Source of the DNA: Acidovorax sp. GW101-3H11
GTDB lineage: Bacteria; Pseudomonadota; Gammaproteobacteria; Burkholderiales; Burkholderiaceae_C
Assembly: GCF_001633105.1 (NCBI RefSeq)
Contig: NZ_LUKZ01000009.1
Coordinates: 463,716-527,715, forward strand
Direction: 5' to 3'
Length of the DNA: 64,000 nt
Shown here: positions 8,973 through 17,581 of the stretch, one piece after another
Layout of the letters: each line of letters starts with the position of its first letter
Numbering within the stretch: position 1 is the first letter of the stretch
The notes under the pieces: model-generated
Told to the model about the DNA's origin: nothing
The model's input: the letters and a program-made list of their open reading frames with translations, nothing else
Databases searched by the model: none
Made by a program: the position numbers and the translations under genes

Positions 8973-9224
8973 TCAACGCTGGTGCGCGAACCGCCCCACC
9001 AGCTGACCGACGGCCATCGCAGCAACCAGCGCAATAGCGCCGCTGACAACCAGGGCGATGGGCCAGAAAGGGTCCAGATAGCCCAGATACATCCAATTGC
9101 CAAGCTGAAAAAGCAAGGGGGGCAGCAGGCTCGCCAAGCCAAGCGCAGCAGGCTTTTTCAGGTACGCAAAAGCTGGCACCCCGACCAGCAAAACCAATAG
9201 CAAAAGTAGCAAGAGGCTGGTCAT
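8973..9224 (-). CDS. Small integral membrane protein (83 aa)
   Basis: I do not recognise a family. The protein starts MTSLL and has three hydrophobic stretches (residues 2-20, about 28-47 and 55-75) ending with a short basic tail FAHQR. I chose the ATG at 9224 because AAGGAG lies about six bases upstream; a longer frame to 9302 lacks this. It lies 16 bases after pdxH on the same strand and is probably cotranscribed with it. It converges on the AEC gene. Confidence 0.7.
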   Translation of the reverse strand: MTSLLLLLLLVLLVGVPAFAYLKKPAALGLASLLPPLLFQLGNWMYLGYLDPFWPIALVVSGAIALVAAMAVGQLVGRFAHQR

Positions 9225-9240
9225 CGTGATCTCCTTGGGC

Positions 9241-9879
9241 TCAGGGCGCCAGCCGCTCCCGCACCCACTCCCCCCCATCCATCCGATACCGCAACCGGTC
9301 ATGCAGGCGGCTCTTGCGCCCCTGCCAAAACTCCCACTGATCAGGCTTCAGGCGATACCCACCCCAGTGCGGCGGGCGGGGCGGTTTCAGCAAAAACTGC
9401 GCACCGTATTTGGCGGCGTTGGCCACCAGCACACTGCGGCCTGAAATGACCTGGCTTTGCGGGCTGGCCCAGGCGCCGATGCGCGAGTCGAGCGGGCGGC
9501 TCTGGAAGTATTCGTCGCTTTCTTCGTCGCTGACTTTTTCCACCGTGCCTTCGATGCGCACCACACGCTCCAGCTCCACCCAGTGGAACTGCAGCGCTGC
9601 AAACGGGTTGCCCGCGATCTGGCGGCCCTTGCGGCTGTCATAGTTGGTAAACCAGACGATGCCGCGCTCGTCGTAGCCCTTGATGAGCACGATGCGGGTG
9701 CTGGGGCGAAGGTCGCTGCCCACGGTGGCCAGGGTCATGGCGTTGGGCTCGGGCACCTGGGCGCTGATGGCTTCTTTGAGCCACTGGTCAAACTGCTGCA
9801 GGGGGGCGGCGTGCGAGGCGTCTTCGTTGAGTTCGGCGCGCTCGTAGCTCTTGCGGAGGTCGGCGATGGAGGTGGTCAT
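9241..9879 (-). CDS. pdxH: Pyridoxamine 5'-phosphate oxidase
   Basis: FMN-dependent enzyme that oxidises pyridoxine or pyridoxamine 5'-phosphate to pyridoxal 5'-phosphate, the last step of vitamin B6 synthesis and salvage, in the cytoplasm. At 212 residues it has the normal family length. Diagnostic segments are [39 protein letters not shown], the substrate-binding region [12 protein letters not shown] and the C-terminal [20 protein letters not shown]. The gene is divergent from the TetR gene, with about 105 bases between starts. Confidence 0.97.
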   Translation of the reverse strand: MTTSIADLRKSYERAELNEDASHAAPLQQFDQWLKEAISAQVPEPNAMTLATVGSDLRPSTRIVLIKGYDERGIVWFTNYDSRKGRQIAGNPFAALQFHWVELERVVRIEGTVEKVSDEESDEYFQSRPLDSRIGAWASPQSQVISGRSVLVANAAKYGAQFLLKPPRPPHWGGYRLKPDQWEFWQGRKSRLHDRLRYRMDGGEWVRERLAP

Positions 9880-9953
9880 GGGCCCGATTGTGCACGCCGG
9901 GATTCGGGGCCTGAGGCCGGTGCAAGGCGGTCGGAGACGGGGCGGGTTGTTGT

Positions 9954-9967
9954 CGAATGCTTATTCG
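9954..9967. promoter_or_regulatory. Candidate TetR operator, site 1
   Basis: Inverted repeat CGAAT-N4-ATTCG placed 18-31 bases before the TetR start codon. The same GAAT-N4-ATTC core recurs before the iorA-like gene at 10600-10611, so it is the likely autoregulatory operator. Confidence 0.55.
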
Positions 9968-9984
9968 CTTATATTGGCGCAGCG

Positions 9985-10557
9985 ATGAAACCCAAAGACG
10001 ACGAAAAACAGCGCGCCATTGCCCAGGCCACCTTCGAGCTGGTGGCCCAGACGGGTCTGAGCGGCCTGACCATGGCCGAGATTGCCCGCAACGCGGGGCT
10101 GGCCACCAGCACGCTGTATGTGTACTACCCGTCCAAGGACGAACTCATCAGCCAGCTCTACCAGGACGCCAAGACGGTGACCGCTGCCCGCATCATGGAC
10201 GGTGTGGTGCCCGGCACGCCCTACCGGGGGCGGGTGCGGCGCATCTGGGGCAACCTGCTGCGCCACCGGCTGGACCAGTATGCCGAGGTGGTGTTTCAAG
10301 AGCAGTACTACAACTCGCCCTGGTTCACCGAGGGCAACCGCGAGTTCTCGACCCGGCTGATGGCGGGCTTTTTTGCGCTGATGGAAGAGGGCCAGCAGCA
10401 GGAAATCTTGAAGGCCGTGCCCATCCCGCTGCTCACCGCCAGCCTGGTGGGCTCGGTGCGCGAGACGGGCAACCTGATCCGCACCCAGGTGCTGCCCGAC
10501 GACGACGCCGTGCACCAGATGGCCTTTGGCCTGTGCTGGGACGCGATCAAGGCCTGA
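9985..10557 (+). CDS. TetR/AcrR family transcriptional regulator
   Basis: A 190-residue ligand-responsive repressor. The N-terminal helix-turn-helix spans about residues 10-56 (FELVAQTGLSGLTMAEIARN, LATSTLYVYYPSKDELI); the rest is the variable ligand-binding domain. I start at 9985 (MKPKDDEKQRA); the frame stays open far upstream, but that part is antisense to pdxH. The gene is followed by the molybdenum-enzyme genes on the same strand, and a matching palindrome precedes both this gene and that operon. Control of the oxidoreductase is therefore inferred; the inducer is unknown. Confidence 0.9.
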   Translation: MKPKDDEKQRAIAQATFELVAQTGLSGLTMAEIARNAGLATSTLYVYYPSKDELISQLYQDAKTVTAARIMDGVVPGTPYRGRVRRIWGNLLRHRLDQYAEVVFQEQYYNSPWFTEGNREFSTRLMAGFFALMEEGQQQEILKAVPIPLLTASLVGSVRETGNLIRTQVLPDDDAVHQMAFGLCWDAIKA

Positions 10558-10598
10558 AAACTTGAAGGCCAGCACAGATTGCCGATTTCAGTTTTAAT

Positions 10599-10611
10599 CG
10601 AATAAATATTC
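10599..10611. promoter_or_regulatory. Candidate TetR operator, site 2
   Basis: CGAAT-AAAT-ATTC lies about 95 bases before the 2Fe-2S subunit gene in an AT-rich stretch that probably holds its promoter. It shares the GAAT-N4-ATTC core with the site before the TetR gene. Confidence 0.5.
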
Positions 10612-10705
10612 TCCAAAACAACAACGCGGCGGAAACCCATCCCCCAAGCCGCACCTGCTTGCGCTGAACTTTTGAGCGCTGTCCTTCACCCCAAGGAGTC
10701 CCACG

Positions 10706-11167
10706 ATGCCCACTTTGAACGTCAACGGCAAAGACACTGCAGTCGATGCCGACGAATCCACCCCCATCCTCTGGGCCCTGCGCGACACGCTGGGCATGAC
10801 CGGCACCAAGTTTGGCTGCGGCCAGGCCTTGTGCGGCGCCTGCACGGTGCACCTGAACGGCGCGCCCATCCGCTCCTGCATCACGCCCATCTCGGCGGCC
10901 GCAGGGCAGAAGATCACCACCATCGAGGCCGTCACGGCCAGCGACAAGGTGGGCAAGGCCGTGCATGCCGCCTGGGTTAAGCACGACGTGGCGCAGTGCG
11001 GCTACTGCCAAAGCGGCCAGATCATGAGCGCCACCGCGCTGCTCAAGGGCAAGAAGAAGCCCACCGATGCCGACATCGATGCCGCCATGGCGGGCAACGT
11101 GTGCCGCTGCGGCACCTATGTGCGCATCCGCGCCGCCATCCACGACGCCGCCAAGGCGCTGGCCTGA
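10706..11167 (+). CDS. iorA: (2Fe-2S) subunit, isoquinoline 1-oxidoreductase type
   Basis: Small electron-transfer subunit of a xanthine-oxidase-family molybdenum hydroxylase. The 153-residue protein has the plant-type ferredoxin cluster motif (CGQALCGAC plus a later Cys) in the N-terminal half and the second cluster motif (CGYCQSGQ, then CRCG) in the C-terminal half, the family's complete set. AAGGAG lies nine bases before the start. It is followed 28 bases later by the catalytic subunit. The two-subunit arrangement without an FAD subunit matches IorAB enzymes, which oxidise N-heterocycles or aldehydes; the substrate here is unknown. Confidence 0.92.
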   Translation: MPTLNVNGKDTAVDADESTPILWALRDTLGMTGTKFGCGQALCGACTVHLNGAPIRSCITPISAAAGQKITTIEAVTASDKVGKAVHAAWVKHDVAQCGYCQSGQIMSATALLKGKKKPTDADIDAAMAGNVCRCGTYVRIRAAIHDAAKALA

Positions 11168-11195
11168 CCGAGCCCACTGACTGAAGGAGAACACC

Positions 11196-13475
11196 ATGCA
11201 TTTCGAACCTTCTGCCGTGGCGGCCGCACGCCACCACATGCCAAAAAACCTGCTTGCGCTGATGGATAAAGCCCAAGTAGCTACTGATTCAATAGCAAAC
11301 GACGCAGCCGATGGCATGGCGCGCCGCACCTTCCTGAAGGTCACGGCGGCCTCGGGCTTTGCGCTGGGCGCGTTTCCGCTCGCGGCCACCGCACAGGGTG
11401 CGGGCGCGGCGGCGCCTGCGGGCCTCAAGCCGCACGAGCAGCCCTCGGCCTTTGTGCGCATCGACGCCGATGGCACCGTCACCGTCACCATCAACCGCCT
11501 GGACTTTGGTCAGGGCGTGCAGACCGGCCTGCCCATGATCCTGGCCGAAGAGCTGGATGCCGACTGGAGCAAGGTGCGCAGCGTGCACGGCGACGCCAAC
11601 CCGGCCTATGCCGACCCGGCGTTTGGCATGCACCTCACGGGTGGCTCCAACTCCATCAAGAACTCGTACACCCAGTACCGCGAGCTGGGCGCCCGCACCC
11701 GGGCCATGCTGGTGGGCGCCGCTGCCGCGCAGTGGGGCGTGGATGCATCGGCGCTGCGCACCAGCAACGGCTTTGTGGTCGGCCCCGGCGGCAAGAAGCT
11801 GGGCTACGGCGCGCTGGCCGAAGCCGCCATGAAGCAACCTGTGCCCGAGAAGGTCACCCTCAAAGACCCCAAACAGTTCCGCATCATCGGCAAGCCCACC
11901 GGGCGGCTCGATGCCAAGGCCAAGTCGAGCGGCCAGCAGGACTACGGCATTGACGTGCGCCTGCCCGGCATGCTCACCGCCGTGGTGGCGCGCCCACCCG
12001 TGTTTGGCGCCAAGCCGAAGTCGCTGGACGACAGCGCCGCCAAAGCCATCAAGGGCGTGAAGGCCGTGCTGCGCGTGCCCACCGACCGGGGCGGGGAGGG
12101 CGTGGCCATCATTGCCGACGGCTACTGGCCCGCCAAACAGGGCCGCGATGCGCTCAAGGTGGAATGGGACACCAGCGCAGTCGCCAAGCCCGACACCACG
12201 GCACTGCTGGCGCAATACCGCGAGCTGGCTGCCAAGCCCGGCAACGTGGCCATGCAGGCCGACATGGCGCCGTTGGCAGGCGCAGCGCACAAGATCAGCG
12301 CCGAGTTCGTCTTCCCCTACCTGGCGCACGCGCCCATGGAGCCGCTCAACTGCACGGTGAAGCTGGATGCTGACAAGGCCGAACTCTGGATGGGCACACA
12401 GATGCCCGGCCTGGACGCCATGGCCGCCGCCAAAACTTTGGGACTGCAGCCGCAAAACGTGAAGGTGAACACCCAGATGGCCGGTGGCGGCTTTGGCCGC
12501 CGCGCCATCCCCACCAGCGACTACGTGGTGGAAGCCTGCGGCGTGGCCAAGGCCGCGCGCACCGTAGGCATCACCGCCCCGGTGCGCACCCTGTGGAGCC
12601 GCGAGGACGACATCAAGGGCGGCTACTACCGCCCCATGCACGTGCACCGCGCCGAGATCGGTTTTGACGCCCAGGGCAAGGTCCTGGCGTGGGACCACAG
12701 CATCGTGGGCCAATCCATCACCAAGGGCTCGCCGTTCGAGGCCTTCATGGTCAAGAACGGCATCGACGCCACGGCCATCGAGGGCATGAAGGAGCCCTAC
12801 GACCTGCCCATGAAGCTGACGGTGCACCACCCCGACGTGAACGTGCCGGTGCTCTGGTGGCGCAGCGTGGGCTCCACCCACACGGCCTACGTCATGGAAA
12901 CGCTCATCGACGAAGTGGCCCGCGCCACCAAGCAAGACCCCGTGGCCTACCGCATGGCCCTGATGGGCGACAAGCACCCACGCCACAAGGCCGCCCTGCA
13001 ACTGGCCGTGGCGCAATCAGGCTACGGCAAAAAGAAGCTGGCCGCAGGCCGCGCCTGGGGCGTGGCGGTGCACGAGTCCTTCCAGTCCGTCGTGGCCTAC
13101 GTGGTCGAAGCGTCTGTCAAAGACGGTACGCCCAAGCTGCACAGCATCACGGCCGGCGTGCACTGCAACCTGGTGGTCAACCCCAAAAGCGTGGAAGCCC
13201 AGGTGCAGGGCGGGGCGCTGATGGGCCTGTCAATGTGCCTCCCGGGCGCAGCCATCACACTCAAGGACGGCGTGGTGGAGCAAAGCAACTTCGGCGACTT
13301 CGCCGTGCCCCGCATCACCGACATGCCCCAGGTGGCTGTGCACATCGTGCCAAGCGCGGAGCCGCCCACGGGCATGGGCGAGCCTGGGTTGCCACCGCTG
13401 GCGCCTGCGTTTGCGAATGCGGTGGCACGGTTGACGGGGAAGACGCCGAGGGAGTTGCCGTTTAAGTTGGCTTGA
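11196..13475 (+). CDS. iorB: Molybdopterin-binding catalytic subunit, IorB type, Tat-exported
   Basis: Large subunit carrying the molybdenum cofactor. The 759-residue protein has a twin-arginine signal (ARRTFLKVTAASGF) at residues 42-55, so the folded enzyme is probably exported to the periplasm with IorA. Family motifs include the GGGFGRR segment, AHAPMEP, GEPGLPPLAPAF near the C-terminus and the repeated aldehyde-oxidase/xanthine-dehydrogenase folds. GAAGGAG directly upstream fixes the start, leaving about 40 residues before the Tat motif. Residues 16-34 are encoded by a dispersed repeat copy. A strong terminator follows. Confidence 0.92.
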   Translation: MHFEPSAVAAARHHMPKNLLALMDKAQVATDSIANDAADGMARRTFLKVTAASGFALGAFPLAATAQGAGAAAPAGLKPHEQPSAFVRIDADGTVTVTINRLDFGQGVQTGLPMILAEELDADWSKVRSVHGDANPAYADPAFGMHLTGGSNSIKNSYTQYRELGARTRAMLVGAAAAQWGVDASALRTSNGFVVGPGGKKLGYGALAEAAMKQPVPEKVTLKDPKQFRIIGKPTGRLDAKAKSSGQQDYGIDVRLPGMLTAVVARPPVFGAKPKSLDDSAAKAIKGVKAVLRVPTDRGGEGVAIIADGYWPAKQGRDALKVEWDTSAVAKPDTTALLAQYRELAAKPGNVAMQADMAPLAGAAHKISAEFVFPYLAHAPMEPLNCTVKLDADKAELWMGTQMPGLDAMAAAKTLGLQPQNVKVNTQMAGGGFGRRAIPTSDYVVEACGVAKAARTVGITAPVRTLWSREDDIKGGYYRPMHVHRAEIGFDAQGKVLAWDHSIVGQSITKGSPFEAFMVKNGIDATAIEGMKEPYDLPMKLTVHHPDVNVPVLWWRSVGSTHTAYVMETLIDEVARATKQDPVAYRMALMGDKHPRHKAALQLAVAQSGYGKKKLAAGRAWGVAVHESFQSVVAYVVEASVKDGTPKLHSITAGVHCNLVVNPKSVEAQVQGGALMGLSMCLPGAAITLKDGVVEQSNFGDFAVPRITDMPQVAVHIVPSAEPPTGMGEPGLPPLAPAFANAVARLTGKTPRELPFKLA
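11241..11297 (-). repeat. Dispersed ~60-bp repeat, copy 4, inside a coding region
   Basis: Read on the minus strand: TTGCTATTGAATCAGTAGCT, CTTGGGC, ATCCATCAGCGC, then GGTTTTTTGG. It encodes residues 16-34 of the IorB-type subunit in an open frame. Confidence 0.7.
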
Positions 13476-13493
13476 TCGGGTTGGATGGCTTGA

Positions 13494-13527
13494 AAGCGCC
13501 GGGGTTGAAAAAGCCCGGCGCTTTTTT
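13494..13527 (+). terminator. Rho-independent terminator after iorB
   Basis: Perfect 10-bp stem AAGCGCCGGG / CCCGGCGCTT with a 10-base loop, followed by a run of T, 19 bases after the iorB stop. Confidence 0.9.
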
Positions 13528-13709
13528 ACGGCTCATTCGGTTGCGCCAGTTCGGCGTGCGGGGCATTGCCATGGCTGTGTTTCGCGAGCGGCTTTTAGCC
13601 TGCTTCAAACGGTGGTGAATGTGGTGGAGAGGTTGCTGCAATGCAGCAGTTGCGGTCGTCCGCCCTTCGCCGTCGAACGCGTACTATCGGCCAACACCGA
13701 TCACTCGAC

Positions 13710-13970
13710 ATGGCCCTCTATACCCTGCTGGTACAACCCGAAGGTGAAAGCTTCAGCACCCAATTCGAAGGCGCGACTGTTGAGGAGGCCGTCCATGCCT
13801 TTTTTGCACATCGAGTGGCTGAAGCACTGTCCCCCAAGCTTGGGCCAGACCACATCATGTACATCACGCCAATGGAGGGACTCGTGAATGTGTGGGCAGT
13901 ATGTGCCGGACGAGACGGGCGCTACACGAAAATCACAGTGGTTTTTTCAGAGGGCATGCAGGGCACTTAA
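13710..13970 (+). CDS. Hypothetical small protein (86 aa)
   Basis: I do not recognise this protein. From the ATG at 13710 it reads MALYTLLVQPEGESF and continues as an apparently folded, soluble alpha/beta protein with no signal peptide or membrane segment. The frame opens earlier (13641) but the upstream part is Arg/Ser-rich and less protein-like. Composition differs from the high-GC genes before it. It stands alone between the iorB terminator and the LysR gene. Confidence 0.5.
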   Translation: MALYTLLVQPEGESFSTQFEGATVEEAVHAFFAHRVAEALSPKLGPDHIMYITPMEGLVNVWAVCAGRDGRYTKITVVFSEGMQGT

Positions 13971-14070
13971 CGGCCATCTTCTGACCTTGACGAATGACTG
14001 CTTTGAGGCAGATAGCTCTCCCAAAACCTTGTCCCGACAGCTAAAAAGTGTCTAGTTGACCCGAGGCAAA

Positions 14071-14994
14071 TCAGATCGACAGTGTGTTCAACCTTTTGGG
14101 GATCTGTTCCGCGAGAAACGCCATCAGTGCCCGAACTGTTGGCGATTGATGGCGTTGCATGGGGTAGACAAGCTGGACTTTCAACGCGGACATTTGCCAG
14201 CCTTCCAGCACTCTGACCAAATTGTCTGATGCGACCAGGGGCGCCGCTTGGAACTCGGGCAGTACGGCAATTCCCAGTCCGTCCAATGTGGGCGCGAGCA
14301 AGGCATCGGAAGGGCCGATGACCAAACGTGAACGCAAAATTCCTTTTGCGGTTCTGGACCGCGAATGCAGTTTGATTTCTGCGGCTTCCCTCGACTGCAG
14401 AAGGCCGGCGTGGGCACTGAGTTCACCTGGATGCTGCGGCAACCCGTACTGGTTCGCATAGGCGGGGCTTGCAAACAGCGCTGGGCGTACGGTGCCGATG
14501 GCACGGGCCTTCAGGCTGGAATCGGCAAGTTCGCCAATGCGCACCGCCAGATCAATGCCTTCTTCGACGATGTTGATGTGGCGGTTGCTGAGCTTGACAT
14601 CCAGCTCCAGATGTTCGTGTTGGAACAGGTACTCGGTTACCAGCGGAAGCAGCACGACTTTGCCGAATGTGGCTGACGCAGCCAGACGAACGCGACCACT
14701 CGGCGTTTGGTCCTGAGAAAAAAGGTCGTGGGTGACGGTGTTCAATTTATGGATCAGTGGACTTGTTTCGTCCAGCAGGCGTTGGCCTGCGTCGGTCAAT
14801 GCGAAGGCTCGGGTGTTGCGCTTGACGAGACTGACCCCTGCTGCCGTCTCCATGCGCGCCAGGCGGCGCGACAAGGTTGATTTCGGAACATCCAGTTGGC
14901 GAGAGGCCCGGGAGAGGCTCCCGGCCTCTGCGATCTTGATGAACCACTGCAGATCATCAATCGAGTAGTTTTCATTGTTCATATTTTGGTACAT
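14071..14994 (-). CDS. LysR family transcriptional regulator
   Basis: A 307-residue DNA-binding regulator. The winged helix-turn-helix covers about residues 12-70 (LQWFIKIAEAGSLSRASRQL, PKSTLSRRLARME) and the periplasmic-binding-protein-like effector domain runs from about 95 to the end. It is divergent from the NmrA/flavodoxin gene pair, the classic LysR arrangement, with about 90 bases between. Start could also be the ATG at 14982 (MNNENYS). It belongs to the subgroup that commonly controls adjacent quinone- or redox-related genes; the effector is unknown. Confidence 0.93.
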   Translation of the reverse strand: MYQNMNNENYSIDDLQWFIKIAEAGSLSRASRQLDVPKSTLSRRLARMETAAGVSLVKRNTRAFALTDAGQRLLDETSPLIHKLNTVTHDLFSQDQTPSGRVRLAASATFGKVVLLPLVTEYLFQHEHLELDVKLSNRHINIVEEGIDLAVRIGELADSSLKARAIGTVRPALFASPAYANQYGLPQHPGELSAHAGLLQSREAAEIKLHSRSRTAKGILRSRLVIGPSDALLAPTLDGLGIAVLPEFQAAPLVASDNLVRVLEGWQMSALKVQLVYPMQRHQSPTVRALMAFLAEQIPKRLNTLSI

Positions 14995-15083
14995 CGGTGT
15001 CTACATAACGAGTCTATTAGCACAAGGTTAAACCAGAAACAATTCAGCTTCACTCAACCATTGCACACTCTCAAGGAACTCAA

Positions 15084-15968
15084 TTGACCATACTCGTTAC
15101 GGGCAGCACAGGGCTGATCGGCTCACATGTGGTGGCGCTATTAGCCGCGCAAGGCGCAGACGTTCATGCCCTCACCAGAACACCAGAAAAGCGACAGTTT
15201 CCACCCGGCGTTACGGCCGTCCAGGGAGACTTTCAGGATGTGGATTCGATGCGCGCTGCCATGGGTTGCGCAAGAACGCTTTTCTTGCTCAACACCGTGG
15301 CCGCAGACGAAGTCACCCAGGCACTGATTGCATTGAACCTGGCGCGCGAAGCGGGTATCGAGCGCATCGTTTACCTGTCTGTCATGCACAGCGACCGTTT
15401 TACCGAGGTTCCGCATTTCACTGGAAAGCACACGGTGGAACGCATGATCGAACAGCTTGGAATGCACGCGACCATTCTGCGTCCCGCTTACTTCATGCAG
15501 AACGACGACTTCTTGATTCAGTCCGATGTTCTGGAGCGGGGCGTGTATCCCATGCCTATCGGCAGTGCAGGCATTTCCATGGTGGACGCGCGTGACGTGG
15601 CGGCGGTTGCCGCACGGCATCTGCTGCGCCGGGGTGCTGCCAGCGAACCCTTGCCAACGGAGGTGTTGGATGTTGTGGGGCCAACAGCGTTGTCGGGTCA
15701 AACGGCCGCCGCTGTGTGGAGCGATGTGCTGGGCAAGCCCGTCCGGTATGCAGGTGACGACACCGGACCTTTTGAAGCCCGATTCCAGAGCTTTGCACCC
15801 GGGTGGATGGCGTATGACATGCGGCTGATGATGGCGCGCATGCAAAAGGATGGCGAGCTGGGTTCCGCCGCCGCAGTCGAGCGCATGCAGCAAGAACTGG
15901 GCACCTCGTTGCGGAGCTACCGCGACTATGCGCGGGAAACGGCTGGGCGCTGGAGGGCTGCCCAATGA
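15084..15968 (+). CDS. NmrA-like NAD(P)-binding protein
   Basis: Atypical short-chain dehydrogenase fold of 294 residues. The dinucleotide-binding motif TGSTGLIG is at residues 6-13, followed by a typical NmrA/HSCARG core (YLSVMHSDRF, FTGKHTVERMIE, TILRPAYFMQND). Proteins of this group act as NAD(P)H-sensing regulators or quinone reductases. The start is TTG with AAGGAA about seven bases before it. The stop overlaps the flavodoxin-like gene by four bases (ATGA), so the two are translationally coupled and probably regulated by the divergent LysR protein. Confidence 0.88.
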   Translation: MTILVTGSTGLIGSHVVALLAAQGADVHALTRTPEKRQFPPGVTAVQGDFQDVDSMRAAMGCARTLFLLNTVAADEVTQALIALNLAREAGIERIVYLSVMHSDRFTEVPHFTGKHTVERMIEQLGMHATILRPAYFMQNDDFLIQSDVLERGVYPMPIGSAGISMVDARDVAAVAARHLLRRGAASEPLPTEVLDVVGPTALSGQTAAAVWSDVLGKPVRYAGDDTGPFEARFQSFAPGWMAYDMRLMMARMQKDGELGSAAAVERMQQELGTSLRSYRDYARETAGRWRAAQ

Positions 15969-16555
15969 AAGCAAAACACACCATGCCGTCCATTGTGGTT
16001 GTCTACCATTCCGGTTACGGCCATACCCAGCGACTGGCGCAGGCCGTTGCACAGTGCGCGGAGGCCGCATTGCTGCAGATTGATGCGCAAGGCATTCTTC
16101 CCGAGTCCGCCTGGACGCAATTGGCTGCTGCGGATTTGATTGTGCTGGGCTCACCCACTTACATGGGAAGCGCGAGTTGGCAATTCAAGAAATTTGCCGA
16201 TGACTCTTCCGCGGCCTGGATGACCCAGCAATGGAAAGACAAACTCTTTGCGGGCTTCACCAACAGCGGAAGTATGAGCGGCGACAAGCTGTCCACCTTG
16301 CAGTACTTCATGACATTTGCGATGCAACACAGTGGCCTGTGGGTGGGCACCGGCATGATGCCCTCCAATACCAAGGCAGCCCTGCGCAATGACCTGAATT
16401 ACGTCGGCTCATCTTCAGGCGCGATGGCCACCACCCCGGTCGATGCGGGGGTTGACGAAGTATTCGAAGGCGACATCGAGACGGCCAGGCGCTTTGGTGA
16501 ACGGCTTCGGGACGTTGCGAAGCGCTACGCGAATGCGTCGCCTCACAAGGCGTAA
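15965..16555 (+). CDS. Flavodoxin/WrbA-like NADPH-dependent FMN reductase
   Basis: A 196-residue flavodoxin-fold protein that probably binds FMN and reduces quinones. It has the phosphate-binding N-terminus VVVYHSGYGHTQRLA, the LGSPTYMGSASWQFKKF segment seen in NAD(P)H:quinone oxidoreductases of the WrbA group, and a GLWVGTGMMP region. It is coupled to the NmrA gene by a four-base overlap. A joint role in quinone or electrophile detoxification under LysR control is inference. Confidence 0.87.
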   Translation: MKAKHTMPSIVVVYHSGYGHTQRLAQAVAQCAEAALLQIDAQGILPESAWTQLAAADLIVLGSPTYMGSASWQFKKFADDSSAAWMTQQWKDKLFAGFTNSGSMSGDKLSTLQYFMTFAMQHSGLWVGTGMMPSNTKAALRNDLNYVGSSSGAMATTPVDAGVDEVFEGDIETARRFGERLRDVAKRYANASPHKA

Positions 16556-16773
16556 CAGGACGCTCCTTCAGCATCCTCGGCTTGACCCGCTCTTCTATCC
16601 ATTTTTCACCCTCGTCGTGAAAATACTTGAAATCGCTAAGCCCACGCAGTGCGAAAGCTTTCTTTGGCAGTCAAAGGTAGGGATTCTTCAAGACGAAGGT
16701 CCGAAGCGGTGCGTTCACGACGGCGGCCCCAAAACTTGACACCCTCATCCGGGTTGCGAGGCTTCCCGCTCAT
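16556..16773 (-). pseudogene. Frameshifted remnant of an unrecognised gene
   Basis: On the minus strand an ATG at 16773 with an excellent ribosome site (GAAAGGAG, six-base spacing) opens a 45-codon frame starting MSGKPRNPDEGVKFWGRRR and stopping at 16636. One base later in phase the same strand continues as a protein-like sequence (LPKKAFALRGLSDFKYFHDE, then KWIEERVKPRML) that runs into antisense of the flavodoxin gene. The simplest reading is one gene broken by a +1 shift between about 16670 and 16650 and cut off at its 3' end. I cannot name the family. Confidence 0.4.
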
Positions 16774-16793
16774 GAATAGCTCCTTTCAATCAC

Positions 16794-16877
16794 AAAGCGC
16801 GAGGTCGTGGTGCGATTGGCATCGGCGGAAATCACTGCTTTTCAGCGGCCCACCTGACCTAAGCGACCTCGCGCTTT
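16794..16877. repeat. 84-bp inverted-repeat structure
   Basis: Perfect 14-bp arms AAAGCGCGAGGTCG (16794-16807) and CGACCTCGCGCTTT (16864-16877) flank a 56-base centre. It lies in the gene-free stretch 16774-16993 before the first small gene of the AT-richer patch. A second imperfect palindrome (ATTCCGCTTC / GAAGCAGAAT) follows near 16917-16960. Confidence 0.6.
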
Positions 16878-16993
16878 TGACGTCAGCGTTTTGGGTGGTA
16901 AGTCTGACTTGGTGGAATTCCGCTTCTGGCACGCTTGCGCACCTCGCGTGAAGCAGAATCCGGCTACAAGCCGCCCTTCTTGCAACCGATGCC

Positions 16994-17431
16994 ATGAATA
17001 GTCACAAAGAATTCGAAAAGCAGCTATTGCGCCTAGATCCGACCGCCGCGGATTTTTTGCTTCGTGTTGACGAACTCGTGGAGGCGGTACCTGAGTTCGA
17101 TAGAAATGACGGTTTGATTGAGCCGATCTTCACGTTCTTCGAGGCGCACCCGCTAGAGGACATGGGTGCGCCCGGTACTCTCGTACATCTGACAGAGGGG
17201 CTCTATCCAAGTTACGTGGAGCGCTTGCTCGACTCCTTGCGAGCACAGCCTTCGTACAACGCCATTTTGATGGCGAATCGAATTCTCAATGGTCGCCTTT
17301 CGACCGAGGAGCGATCCAAGTACATGTCGGCGCTGGTCGAAACTGCGAATACGCCAAACCTTCCGAGGAGCCTACGGGACCTGATTCACCGCTTCTTGGA
17401 ACGCCGCCGCAAGTTGGATGCCGACAGCTAG
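16994..17431 (+). CDS. Hypothetical protein, immunity-protein-like
   Basis: A 145-residue soluble, acidic, helical protein without signal or membrane segments. I do not recognise the family with certainty. The pattern (acidic, helical, with FFEAHPLEDMGAPGTLVHL and a final ERRRKLDADS) recalls small immunity proteins of polymorphic-toxin loci, but no toxin gene is present here. It sits in the patch of lower GC and is followed 150 bases later by another small gene on the same strand. Confidence 0.65.
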   Translation: MNSHKEFEKQLLRLDPTAADFLLRVDELVEAVPEFDRNDGLIEPIFTFFEAHPLEDMGAPGTLVHLTEGLYPSYVERLLDSLRAQPSYNAILMANRILNGRLSTEERSKYMSALVETANTPNLPRSLRDLIHRFLERRRKLDADS

Positions 17432-17581
17432 CTTCGCGTTGTGGATCTCGCTTCGTTCGTACGCGCTGCCGCAGGGATCATTGGCTAAAAACGCTTTGGC
17501 CCCCGACTGCCGCTGATGCCATGGTTGCCATAGGTCAAGAGCAGACGCTGACTACGGTCTGTATTTGGCGGGATCTTACAA

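Noticed and set aside
16794-16960. Integron attC sites in front of the small genes
   Set aside because: The palindromes lack the RYYYAAC/GTTRRRY boxes at the right places and no integrase is present.
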